Source: Dioscorea cayenensis subsp. rotundata (lineage: Eukaryota > Streptophyta > Magnoliopsida > Dioscoreales > Dioscoreaceae). From it: a stretch of DNA of 64,000 nt. Shown here piece by piece: positions 37,077 through 48,275 of the stretch. Under the pieces are notes generated by a model that searched no databases, had not been told where the DNA came from, and worked only from the letters and a program-made list of their open reading frames with translations. Every line of letters starts with the position of its first letter. The stretch's first letter is position 1. A program made the position numbers and the translations under genes. The DNA is taken from positions 27,955,916 through 28,019,915 of the forward strand of contig NC_052489.1 in NCBI RefSeq assembly GCF_009730915.1. The letters are read 5' to 3'.

Positions 37077-39205
37077 AAATGGAATTGATTGTTGTCACTG
37101 ATTTTCAATTCTACATTTAAATAAACGCTAATTACTTGCATTGTCAGTAACCACATAATTATTATTAATATATCCAAGAGTCTCCGAATCACACACACTT
37201 GCACAAGATTACCAAGATATTCACTTTGACAGTCAACACAGTTACACTATGGAGACTGGAGTGCATTAAAAGACCGCATTAAATGACAAACCAATGAAAC
37301 TAATTTAGCATTATTATTATTATTATTATTAATTTTAAAATGAAAATACGTTCATTTTAGCTGACGAAACATGTGCGTTTATTTTAACCAACATCATACA
37401 AACCCAAATCAAATGAAGATGCCCACATGCATCAATTGGGGAGCATGACTTCCTTAACTACCTTCTCCAAGTCAACCAAAGATTGGCCACCAATCTGACA
37501 AGCCTTTAATGCACACTCCTTCCACTCCATGGCCTTCTTCCTCATCTCACTCCCCTTTCTCACCACCCATCATCTCCCTCACCACCTTCTCCACCTCTCC
37601 TCTCTCACACCACTCCCTATCTCCATCCCCACTCCCCATTCCCTGCAAGCAAACCTGCAGTTCGTCGGCTGCTCCGCAAAAGAACGGCCACGAGATCATC
37701 GGCACACCGCCGGACAAACTTTCCAACGTGGAGTTCCAACCATTATGTGTCAAAAAGCCTCCAACCGCTGCATGCTCCAGAACCACCTCTTGAGGACACC
37801 AACTCACAATCAAACCTCTTTCTCTTGTCTCCTCAAAAAAACTCTTCCATGTCATCACCTGAGTAATTCTTCTCCCTAACAAGATCAGACCTTAGCACCC
37901 ACAAAAAAATCACATTTTGCTATTGGCAAGCCCCCATGCAAACTCCACCAACTGATCTTTTGCTTAGCACTGTAATACTACCAAAGTTAACATACAACAC
38001 TGAAGCTCTATCCTTTTTATCTAACCAGTCCAAGCAAGTAGTGTCTTCTTTCCAGAGGTTTAAACTGAGAGATGAAACAGGGGCGTCACTGGGGACGTTG
38101 TGTTTGGAGAGGAGGAATAGAGGACCGACGGTGTAGATTGGAATGGCTAACATGGAACGCAGGGCATTCAGCACCGGAGACTCTAGTTCTTCAAAGGTGT
38201 TAATGATGATGGCAGAGGCTTGTGTGGCTCTTTGAACTTCAGTTATTGTGAATTTAAGTAAGATGTCATCAGGGTTGGTTGTGCGGATGAAGGTGGGGAA
38301 GTCTCTTAAGCACACGTTCTTTATAGCTGGAACTGATGGTACTGGAGTGTCTAGATATCCATCAGTTAGATTACCTTCATCTTCATCAAATACAATATTA
38401 ATGTTAGTTGTCTATATATATACGGAAGTAAATTTATTCTAAATATCTGAGAAAAGAAAGCATACGTACGTACCCTTGAGAGGGATAAGGCCATCCTGGA
38501 GGAGCTGCTGGAAATGGAGGTAGCACATGAGGCCACAAGCACTAGGAGTCCACAGAACCAAAACAGGGATGCCAAGCTCCTTAGCAGCATCAACACTGAA
38601 AGTCATGATACAACTGGAAACGATACAAGAAACAGTAGGTTTGTTCTGATTAAGTTTGTGAATGAGTTGAAGCAGAGGAGAGAGACAAGTGGTGGAAGTG
38701 GAAGCACAAAGAGATGAGATGTCTTGAGTGGCGTTGAGCTCGGCAGAGGGAGGGAGACCGTCGGGGATGGTGGTGAAATTGAAGTCATCGGCGGTGAGGG
38801 GATCAACGGGGCCTTGGGAGGAGAGGAGACGTTTGTGGCTGTACTCGGTGTTGACGAAGGTGATGTGGAAGCCACGGGAGTGGATGAGCTTGGCGAGGTG
38901 GAGCATGGGGGATATATGGCCTTGTGCTGGGAATGGGATGCATACTGCATGAGGTTTCTCTGCGTGTGCTTGGAACTTGGCATCCATGTTTGTGTTGCTA
39001 ATTTGGTGGAGTATTATGGTGTTATTTATGCAGCTTTGGGGATCAATAATTAATTGAGGGTTTGTTTTCTTCACCACAAATATATTATCCTCGTTTGTAT
39101 GAATTAATTATATTATTGAGGGCCGCCCTTCTATATCTGGTTGTGAATATAAGAAAATTATTAGGAGTAACTCAGTACCAGCCCATTGAAATTAAAAATA
39201 ATGTT
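37074..39205. repeat. Segmental duplication, copy 2 (contains UGT copy 3)
   Basis: Counterpart of 22979-25080. It begins exactly where UGT copy 2 is cut. The ATT microsatellite (37310-37332) is shorter here. Confidence 0.88.
37432..38987 (-). pseudogene. UGT85-like UDP-glycosyltransferase, copy 3 (multiple frameshifts)
   Basis: Exon 1 is 38987-38474 (donor AAGG|GTACG) and exon 2 is 38380-37432. The first exon is intact, with KPHAVCIPFPAQGHISPMLH and FHITFVNTEYSHKR. Exon 2 keeps all family motifs but needs at least six one-base corrections, all in short homopolymers: about 37553 (C run), 37610 (C run), 37678-37681 (the extra base shared with copy 1), 37835-37841, 37903-37918 (two) and 37962-37965. 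The 3' half is nearly identical to copy 1, while the exon 1 side and the GAPVSSL region (an extra codon, SDAPVSSL) resemble copy 4. It looks like a chimera of two UGT lineages joined by duplication or gene conversion. Confidence 0.85.
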
Positions 39206-42040
39206 TTGTTGGAAATCTACTATATTAGTAGTAGTGTTAGTATTAATGTTAGTATGAGGTATATATGTACGTAGATGGATAGTTCACTCTTCTAATGTAG
39301 GGTTGGTTGAATAGATTACTTAAGTATTATCTATGAAAAGTGAAATTATATATATGGGGAAAAATTATTTATTAGTTCATGTTACTTTTCAAGCATACCT
39401 TTAATGTTTTTTTTGACAAAATTATATATCATTCAAACCCTCCTTTTTAAACTTCATCCTTTTAGGTCCTTTCCGGCGCCTCTCCTTTCTAAACTTCATT
39501 CTTTTAGGTCCTTGCCGTCACTTTGAGCCGTGATACTTTTAAAAATTGTCTCAATTGCCCTTGTGGTTTTTGGAGAAACATTGATGTAAGGACTTGTCAA
39601 GCATTAATTAGTTGTTTTTAAAGCTCGCTAAAGAAGCCATTTTTTTTTTATCTTTTACTTCCTCAACATAAAACTAAATAACTTTTCTGAAATAATAAAA
39701 TATAATTAATAATGAAGATATAATGCAACAAATAAATGGATAAGCTAGAAACAAAGTAGATAGTCATGATATTAAAGAATTCATCTGGATAAGCTAGAAA
39801 CAAAGTACATATTATAATAAATGACATCAAATTACATAAAAGAGAAACCACTCATATTAAATGAATCAATCTAAAATTAGGTAACACACTAATTACTTAT
39901 TAATTTAAGAGTTAAGAAAGATAGACAAAAGTCATCTGTTATATCTTATCCAACTGTGCAAAACCTACAAGTTTCTTTTTTTAAGAGATAAAATTCAATA
40001 GTATTGGAGGTTGTTTGTGACACTTTGAACTATTTTTAGTGGTTCCTTTCTCCTTTTTAGGTTTTATTTTCATGAATCTTGATGGCTCTACAATAACTTA
40101 TCATATATTCCTTAAATTGACTTGTGCTAAACTGATGAGATCAATCTCAAATTGTTTTGCTAGATTTAAATTAAAAAATTGGTGAAAAATAGCAAACATT
40201 AGCACTAAATGCATAATATGGAATATAAATATTTTTTTCCTTGCATTTAACAAATAAATGTGCCAGTAAATATGTCGTGTAAGAAAATAAACATGTATGT
40301 ATAGTACAATAAAAAACAAGTTCTTTACAAATTAAATAGATAGAAGACAAAATAAACGTAACTAGATATAATAATTTGTTACATCAGATTTTGAACAGTA
40401 TTGTACAATATCACATATTTATAGCAAAATGTGAATAATAAAACCTAATATTAAGGTAAAAAGTGATAAACTAAATATAAAAGGAAAAATATTGGCCACT
40501 AACAAAGTATTATTAATGACTTATGTGCTATAATAAAGAGATAACGATATTATATAATATCTCTATTTCGCAATAAATAATAACAATGCTTACTTCCTTC
40601 CCATCATATAACTCGATCAAGTGTCATCATCAGTTTGCTTTTTTAAGTTATTCTCACAATAACGCAATGTGATTTGTGCATAATTGATCTTGCAAATTTT
40701 GGTCACTTAAATAATGATCTCAAAATGTGTCAAACAATCACGTTATCTTTACATATTGGCAAAATTCCCAACATTGCTTAATTTTTTAGCAAAAAAGTAT
40801 GCTGGCCTTGGATGTCACCGAACCTTCATACTTTTCAAGCTTGGGGTCATGATAGTAATGTTTCACAACTATTATTGCATCTACTTTCCTTTTCTTTGAT
40901 TAGGCATTTCTCTTTTTACTTTCGACCTCTGGCTTCATACTTTTCTCTAAAAGATGGGTTCTCTTAGATTCGACAAAATCGAAGTGGAAACAACAGTGAC
41001 AGAATACATAAGCACGGTTATCTCTCCAAAGTTCTCTTCAATTTGGGCAAAAACTCCAATAAAATTGTTTTTCTCGAAAGACATCTATGGAAAACTAAAA
41101 AGGAAGAAGGAGCTCTTTTCAAAGATTTTTATCTTGGAAAACAAAATAATTTAATGGTTTGCCAGTTATGGGCTTTGGAAAACTAAAAATTTTAGGGGAA
41201 ATTATTTATTAATCCCTGTCACTTTTCAAATATATCTTTAAGTCCTTCTAATAAAACTAAAAATTATTTAATTGTTATAGGCTTTGGAAAACTAAAAATT
41301 TTATTATACAAAGAAAGGGCATAATGGTAAATTCATTAAAACTTCACACTACCACCCATCAGTTGGATTTAAAAGTTACTTATTAAAAAAGAAGGGATGT
41401 TTTAGATATGTCAAAACGTCAAGGGGTGTTGATTATACTCTCTAAAATTGAATTGGAAAAAAACATCAACAATGACGGATCCAAAGGGGGGTCAGTCCCT
41501 TCGCCTTTGTTAACTTCAGAGACTTCACTAGAGTTTGCTTGAAAGGGAACCGGAGAACAGCCAGCCCTCGAGAAATTTTGGGTATCTATGAGTGATGCTA
41601 GTATCAAGAATTACAAATTTTAAATTGGACTTGTGAATTCATATTGTTCTCATTTATATTTTAATAATTTGTAGTTTTTTAGCTGGCTTTTCCGGTTATA
41701 AATAATTGGGTGTGAATAAACAAATGCTAATACAATAATACATAACATAAGAACCATCCCAAAATAAATAAATAAATAAATAAATAAAGAAGAAAAGAAA
41801 AGAAAAGAAACTAACCGAATTCGAAAGGTAAAAAAAAATTACACAATAATAGAAATCACAATTTTTTTATAAATTATTAAAAAAAAAACAAAATCAAAAT
41901 GAATGATGCTAGGATTGTAATCACATTTTTTAAAAATACATTCAGTTTATAGAATTTTACTATGTCTGGTTCATTTTCATTTTTTACATTTTTAATGCTT
42001 AAATAAACTAAAGCAAATAACTCATAATAATGTAAACTAA
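39206..42040. other. AT-rich intergenic region with short tandem duplications
   Basis: No gene was recognised. Two small duplications are visible: about 39437-39515 ('aaacttcat(c/t)cttttaggtcctt' twice) and 39736-39808 ('tggataagctagaaacaaagta' at two places 50 bp apart). A (AAAT)n stretch lies at about 41764-41788. Other open frames here have no family signature. Confidence 0.5.
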
Positions 42041-44260
42041 AGCAAATGCTTCTTTTCAATTATTACTTGCATATTGACCTAAAAAAATCATGCTTAAATA
42101 ACTCATAATAATGTAAACCGTTAGCATACATATTTCTACAACACAATTTTTTTCAATCATTATAATTGGTTTTGAAAGGTTTAATGAAATATTAATACAA
42201 AATTAATGAGTGCAAATTAAACCTTTCTATTAGTAATGCCATAATTAATGCAAACAAATATTTAAGTGCAATAATATTTTAAAAAAATTATAATTATTTC
42301 TTGAAATGATCTCAGGTATATACTTCTAATTTGCTTACATATAAACTCAAAACAAATGTTTTTTTTCAATTATTACTTGCAAATTGGCCTAAAAAATCAT
42401 GCTTAAATAACTCATAATAATGTAAACCGTTGGCATACATATTTTTACAAAACAAATATTTTTCAATTATTATAATTGGCTTTGAAAGGTTTAATGAAAT
42501 ATTAATACAAAATTAATGATTGTAATTAAACCTTTCTATTCGTAATGTCATAATTAAGGCAAACAAATATTTAAGTGCAATAATATTTTTTAAAAAAATT
42601 ATAATTGTTTCTTGAAATGCTCCCAGGGCATCTACTTTAAATATATGTACTTCTACTTTGCTTACATATAAACTAAAGCAAATGCTTCTTTTCAATTATT
42701 ACTTGCATATTGACCTAAAAAAATCATGCTTAAATAACTCATAATAATGTAAACCGTTAGCATACATATTTCTACAACACAATTTTTTTCAATCATTATA
42801 ATTGGTTTTGAAAGGTTTAATGAAATATTAATACAAAATTAATGAGTGCAAATTAAACCTTTCTATTAGTAATGCCATAATTAATGCAAACAAATATTTA
42901 AGTGCAATAATATTTTAAAAAAATTATAATTATTTCTTGAAATGATCTCAGGTATATACTTCTAATTTGCTTATATATAAACTCAAAACAAATGTTTCTT
43001 TTCAATTATTACTTGCAAATTGGCCTAAAAAATCATGCTTAAATAACTCATAATAATGTAAACCGTTGGCATACATATTTTTACAAAACAAATATTTTTC
43101 AATTATTATAATTGGCTTTGAAAGGTTTAATGAAATATTAATACAAAATTAATGATTGTAATTAAACCTTTCTATTCGTAATGTCATAATTAAGGCAAAC
43201 AAATATTTAAGTGCAATAATATTTTTAAAAAAAATTATAATTGTTTCTTGAAATGCTCCCAGAGCATCTACTTTAAATATATGTACTTCTACTTTGCTTA
43301 CATATAAATCTAAAATAAATGATTCTTTTCAATTATTACTTGCATATTGACCTAAAAAAATCATGCTTAAATAACTCATAATAATGTAAACCGTTAGCAT
43401 ACATATTTCTACAACACAATTTTTTTCAATCATTATAATTGGTTTTGAAAGGTTTAATGAAATATTAATACAAAATTAATGAGTGCAAATTAAACCTTTC
43501 TATTAGTAATGCCATAATTAATGCAAACAAATATTTAAGTGCAATAATATTTTAAAAAAATTATAATTATTTCTTGAAATGATCTCAGGTATATACTTCT
43601 AATTTGCTTATATATAAACTCAAAACAAATGTTTCTTTTCAATTATTACTTGCAAATTGGCCTAAAAAATCATGCTTAAATAACTCATAATAATGTAAAA
43701 CCGTTAGCATACATATTTTTTTACAAAACAAATATTTTTCAATTATTATAATTGGCTTTTGAAAAGGTTTAATGAAATATTAATACAAAAATTAATGATT
43801 GTAATTAAACCTTTCTATTCGTAATGTCATAATTAAGGCAAACAAATATTTAAGTGCAATAATATTTTTAAAAAAAATTATAATTGTTTCTTGAAATGCT
43901 CCCAGAGCATCTACTTTAAATATATGTACTTCTACTTTGCTTACATATAAATCTAAAATAAATGATTCTTTTCAATTATTACTTGCAATGGCCTAAAAAA
44001 ATCATGCTTAAATAACTCGTAATAATGTAAACTTTTGGCATACATATTTCTACAAAACAAATATTTTTCAATCATATAATTGGCTTTGAAAGGTTTAATG
44101 AAATATTAATACAAAATTAATGAATGCAATAAAACTTTTATATTAATAATGCCATAATTAATGCAACAAATATTTAAATGCAATAATATTTTTTAAAAAA
44201 ATTATAATTATTTTCTAAAAATGCTCTCAGGGCAGATTATACATCTACTTTTAATATATG
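42041..44260. repeat. Tandem array of ~310/327-bp units in dimeric arrangement
   Basis: The marker TCTTTTCAATTATTACTTGC recurs at 42051, 42361 (variant), 42687, 42997, 43324, 43634 and 43977. Spacings are 310, 326, 310, 327, 310 and 343. Odd units share 'atgatctcaggtatatac', even units 'atgctcccag(g/a)gcatctac'. So A and B types alternate with a ~637-bp higher-order period for three dimers, and then a partial, more diverged seventh unit. Unit 6 is longer because of one-base additions in homopolymers. Each unit has a 12-bp inverted repeat (GAAAGGTTTAAT / ATTAAACCTTTC). No coding function. Confidence 0.93.
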
Positions 44261-44371
44261 TATAGATATATTTGATGTGATGTGCTTTTCTCCATCAAAA
44301 TGTTATTTATTTGATCTCATATTTTTTAAAATAAATATAAATTAACAAGTTACATAATCCTTAACCCCTTA

Positions 44372-44667
44372 GGTTTAGTTATAATTATGTACTTTCTGCC
44401 TTTTAGATACAATTAAGTCCTCATATTTGATCGAGTTGGGTTGTTCTAGTCCACGACAATATTTTAAGGTACAATTAAGTCCTTACAATTTACACTTGTC
44501 CATCTACACCGTGGATTCAAATGATCCAATTTACACTTGTCCATCTACACCGTGGATTCAAATGATCCAACTCGATTAAATATGAGAACTTAGTTGTACT
44601 TAAAAATATTGCAAAGACTAAAAGGGCAAAAAATACATAATACATAGACCTGTATAGTAATTAAACC
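44372..44667. mobile_element. Foldback (MITE-like) element with long inverted repeats
   Basis: The left arm 44372-44440 (ggtttagttataattatgta ... cctcatatttgatcgagttg) is the reverse complement, with changes, of the right arm 44568-44667. Nine-base flanks AACCCCTTA and AACTCCTTA differ by one base, consistent with a Mutator-type 9-bp target duplication. The loop holds a perfect 41-bp tandem duplication (44486-44526 and 44527-44567). Non-coding. The paralogous flank near 36115 lacks it. Confidence 0.75.
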
Positions 44668-44878
44668 AACTCCTTATAGCTAGAAGGAAAGTGAAATACC
44701 TAATATGTGGTGTTTATTCCATGTCACATTGATAACAACTTGAGACTAAAAAATAGGCGTTTGCGGATGAGGGAAAGAAGTTTGAAATTGAGGATGGTGT
44801 TGCTTTATTAAATAGGAACAATTTGATGTTTATTTTTATTTTTAGTGTTTGTTTGCATGAGTCATGATTAAATCAGAA
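44668..44878. other. Spacer: UGT 3' flank remnant and LINE target
   Basis: 44690-44756 matches 36130-36180 ('atgtcacattgataacaactt'). From there to the LINE insertion the sequence is unmatched. It ends with the LINE target duplication ATTAAATCAGAA at 44867-44878. Confidence 0.5.
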
Positions 44879-45160
44879 AATCAAGCGCTCACTCAACTTC
44901 TATAGCGCTAGAACCTCTAATCCTACTAGCGGCTCCGACCACAATGCAGCCCAGGAGTAGTTCTCCTTCTACATTTCTAGACAGGCCTAAGATGCCAGAC
45001 TATATCTTCCGCTTGCTTAGACTCTTATTTACTTTATGCTTCCCTGTTTTTTAGCTGTACTCTGGTCCTCACTTCTGGTGAGAGGACTTAACTATTTGTA
45101 CTTTTATCTTTTCCTTCAATAAATCAGTGGTTTATCCACTCTTTTTTCAAAAAAAAAAAA
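44879..45160 (+). mobile_element. 5'-truncated LINE (3' UTR only) with target duplication
   Basis: Only the last ~280 bp of an L1-like LINE: 'tcaagcgctcactcaac', 'caggagtagt', 'ggtgagaggac', then 'aataaatcagtggtttatcc' and a poly(A) run. A perfect 12-bp target duplication ATTAAATCAGAA flanks it (44867-44878 and 45161-45172). The 3' UTR is shared with the LINEs at 52.9 kb and 63.5 kb. Confidence 0.9.
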
Positions 45161-45617
45161 ATTAAATCAGAATTATAGCCCATTATAGTTTATTTTATTT
45201 AAAATTATTTTTAATATGCTACATTCTTTGATCAAAACCTACACAAAATAAAGGGAAAATTACTGTTCACCCCTCGTAATTTTCAAAACTTCCCAAAAAC
45301 CCCTCCATCTTTTGCACACTCCCGGACAGACCCTCCGTTATATTTTTACATTCCTTTTAACCCCAGCCGTAAGTTGAAGTGGGTCCACGATATGAAATTC
45401 CTTTTTGCCCTTGCAAAAGGTGGAAAAATGGCCCTAATCATAACTTTCTTTTACGATAGTTTTTCAATGCCTCGCTGCTTTTTTCTCAAACAAAGTTTAG
45501 AAGACTCATATCTTGTTCTTCTTGTTCTTGTTCTTGTTCTTCTTGTTCTTCTTCTTCTTCTTCTTCTTTTTCTTCTTCTCATTTGGTGTATTCAATTTTA
45601 GCTCTTCCGATTAAATT

Positions 45618-46620
45618 ATGGAGACTTTTTGTGCTATCACTAGATACAACGGGGAGGGACGAGTGCTAATGTTCACTGCTACCGACTTCTTGGGAATCAA
45701 AGTAGTTATTTGAAATATGTGAGCGATGGGGTCTCGATATTTCCCGTGTCGAGGTGAAGTTTATCACAACTCGATGGACATAAAACCAGTATGTCTCATA
45801 TAAAACGAGGTTGACTTCCAGACAGCACGTGTCACGTGCAGACTCCATCTTCAAATGTTCTCGTTGTTGATCTTGTTGTTGAGACGGATGACGCTGGCAT
45901 CGTATCCTCACCGAAAACGAGTTCTTCTCGTCTGTAAGTTTCTTCTCGCTTATGTTTATATAGTTGTAGAAGTTAATTATTGTTTATTATCCCCTGCCAA
46001 TCTGTTTACATTTATCAAGTTTCCATTAACTTATTAACTTATTATTTAACTTTTTTTGTTTTAACGCTTTAAGATTTATGTTTATCGCTTTAAATATTTT
46101 GTGTCTCCGCTTTAAATATTGATCGTGTTTGTTTAAACTAAAGTGTTGGCTGGAATTCGTAATCTGGGCAACGCTCTGTTCCACATCATGGCGAGCCCGA
46201 GGGTGTGGCACGCCTTCCTTCCTCATCCGATCAAGTCGAAGTGTTGTCGCTGGATATCGACAATGTTTTGAAGGCGCTGAACATTTCGGAGACGCACTTA
46301 GGAATTTTTGCAATCAAAAGGAATTTTGACTTCAAATCATCGAAGAACGAGAAACACCGGGTGATCGTGGAAGGAAGCTTCGACTTCAAAAATGGCGTAT
46401 AAGGAAGCTATATTCTCATACTGACAAACGACAGTCGATGGATGAAAAATCGCGAATCGCGCTTTGCGATCACCGCGACGAGAAGGCAACCTCGGTGTCC
46501 CTAGACGAAAGAGGATCGAGTCGAAGCGTCCCCGAGGTCCGCAAGTTGCGCTGTAGCCATCGCCACGCTTTCAGTCACAATCGCAGATCGTGGAATGAAT
46601 CATGTCCTGACTCAGGCATC
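45618..46620 (+). pseudogene. mudrA-type transposase, N-terminal remnant
   Basis: The start is ATG 45618 (METFCAITRYNGEG). Exon 1 has a frame change but keeps VEVKFITTRW and the mudrA-like PVCLI/HLQMF text. It ends at a donor TCT|GTAAGTTT (45934/45935). The acceptor CTAAAG at 46142 opens exon 2, which reads, across frames, FEGAEHFGDALRNF then AIKRNFDFKSSKNEKHRVIV. That is the MuDR DNA-binding/zinc-finger region of plant Mutator transposases. Exon 2 ends at ATCTG|GTATAT (46621). Stops and frame changes are present and the catalytic DDE and SWIM domains are absent. Transposase activity is not possible from this copy. Confidence 0.72.
45948..46141 (+). repeat. ~21-bp periodic array in mudrA intron 1
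   Basis: Core GCTTTAA/GTTTA occurs at about 45982, 46003, 46066, 46087, 46109 and 46131, at spacings of 21-22 bp, with weaker copies between. It lies between the donor at 45935 and the acceptor at 46142. Confidence 0.72.
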
Positions 46621-46640
46621 TGGTATATACTTTTATTATT

Positions 46641-46760
46641 GTTTAAATATTGAACTTTATATTTAAATATATCTCTTACGCTTTTAAATAGTTTATTCTC
46701 CGCTTTAATCGTTATTTTTTTATCGCTTAAAAATAAATTTGTATCCGCTTAAAATGTACA
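46641..46760 (+). repeat. ~21-bp periodic array in mudrA intron 2
   Basis: GTTTAAAT, ATTTAAAT, CTTTTAAAT, CGCTTTAAT, CGCTTAAA and CGCTTAAA start at about 46641, 46661, 46681, 46701, 46724 and 46746. They lie between a donor at 46621 and an acceptor GTGCTAG near 46772. Confidence 0.72.
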
Positions 46761-46772
46761 ACGGGATGGTGC

Positions 46773-47178
46773 TAGCGGTTCCCTGCTGCACTAATACACG
46801 CCCGGTTCCCCCAAGCGCTTTCCACTCCCGTCGCACATAAAAAAATCGTAACATTACATTACACTCTATAAGAGATTATTAAGTAATAAGGATATTAGCC
46901 GATAATGAAAATGAAAATGAAACAGAACCCTACCCGATAATGTACCTCGCGGACTACAATATCATCCAACAAGAATGTAACCTCAAAACGAAACAGTAAT
47001 GAATTTAATTGAATTTAGATACATGTACATTTACATCGACAAAAATTTGTCATGTTTTTCCGAAAAAAATGAATCAATTTAAACCGGTTTACATTTGAAA
47101 CTATTACACCTATACAACGACTATGACCCCCGCTCATGACACTCCTCCTCGGGTTCGCTTTTTACACAAGAAACGGAG
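46773..47178. other. Interior of the Mutator-like element, unassigned
   Basis: Between the two convergent gene remnants. No domain was recognised; the central and C-terminal transposase is presumably deleted here. Confidence 0.45.
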
Positions 47179-47268
47179 TTTAAACAATTACATTGATATT
47201 TACACAATGAACTATATACTTAAACACCGAAAGTGTATGTTAAACAAATCGAATCTGGATTATTAAAG
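47179..47268 (-). repeat. ~21-bp periodic array below the Ulp1 exon
   Basis: TTAAAC/TTTACAC cores at 47179, 47200, 47220, 47240 and 47263. In the minus-strand transcript it follows a donor-like AAG|GTATGT near 47383, so it may be intronic. Confidence 0.62.
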
Positions 47269-48123
47269 AAAGAATCGTGTATACAAATATAGAAAGAATG
47301 ACTAAGAACCCGCTTGCGAAGACTCCCCTCCGGGCCGTGATGCTGCTGCCCTCCCCTCCCTAAGTATGCTGGAAACATACCTTAATCGCAGATAAAGGGA
47401 CGCCGACCCTGCGGTATCCCGTAGCTTCTCACCGTGAGTAATCGCTCGATAAACCGCATGACATAGACGCTGCGATCGACACTTCCTTTTTCTCGTCAGG
47501 GGGCTTCGTTGCCGTGAACAAGCGGGTACTTTTGCGGTCGCCGACTCGCCCTAACTCCATGTCGATACAGATGTCGAATAGGTTCCACTGCTCGAGATAT
47601 ACAAGTTCATATTAGAATGCCGATTATTTACCGAACACTATTACACAAACACAAATTATTAAAGCACTTACCATTTCTAGCTGCGTTTTATCGTGATTCT
47701 TCGCTTTGGCATGAAGAATAATGCCCCAGTATTCTTGTTTTTTTCATTGTCGAGGACGACGACATGGAAGTGGCCACTCATAATTATCGGGAGGATGACG
47801 ATGTCCACTTCACTGCAAGTTCTGCGCGGCATCTCCAATCATAGCTATCGTGGATTCATGTGCGTCCGCCGCTCGCTGACACTGAACAAGGCCGAGTGGC
47901 CGTGTGATGGAGGTGCGCCTCTTATAACGATATGGCACTACGCCATCGCCTTTTGCAAGATACATACTGACGCGTCCCATCACATCGCCCTCGTGACCAT
48001 CTCCTTCCCCTCGAGCGGTGTCGAATAGATTGGCCCGTGTGGTGCCGACAGAGTCATTCTTCCACACGCATGCTCTGTGGTTGAACGGAACAAAGACATG
48101 TAAACAATGTTGTAAGTATAAAA

Positions 48124-48275
48124 TTAAACGTTAAAGTATAAACTTTAAATTCTATATTGAATGGTTAACGGTAACGGTAATATTTAAAGGGTATCACTTA
48201 TAAGTTAAATGTTATCTGTAAATTTTAAACGTTAACGCTCCCTACTTAAATGGTAACTAAAAAGCAGTTTAAACA
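48124..48275 (-). repeat. ~21-bp periodic array in Ulp1-gene intron
   Basis: TTAAA(C/T/G) or TTAACG cores at 48124, 48145, 48165, 48184, 48205, 48225, 48246 and 48269, spacings 19-23. The array fills the intron bounded by donor 48302 and acceptor 48078 (minus strand). Confidence 0.78.

Noticed and set aside
39663-42059. Several hydrophobic 60-70-codon frames
   Set aside because: Phe/Leu/Ile-rich composition expected from AT-rich non-coding DNA.
42041-44260. CRISPR-like array
   Set aside because: Units are over 300 bp and almost fully repeated, without short direct repeats separated by unique spacers; the DNA is plant nuclear.
45374-45601. Leucine-rich small frame with a Leu/Val run
   Set aside because: The run comes from a CTT/TTC-rich microsatellite in the left end of the Mutator-like element.
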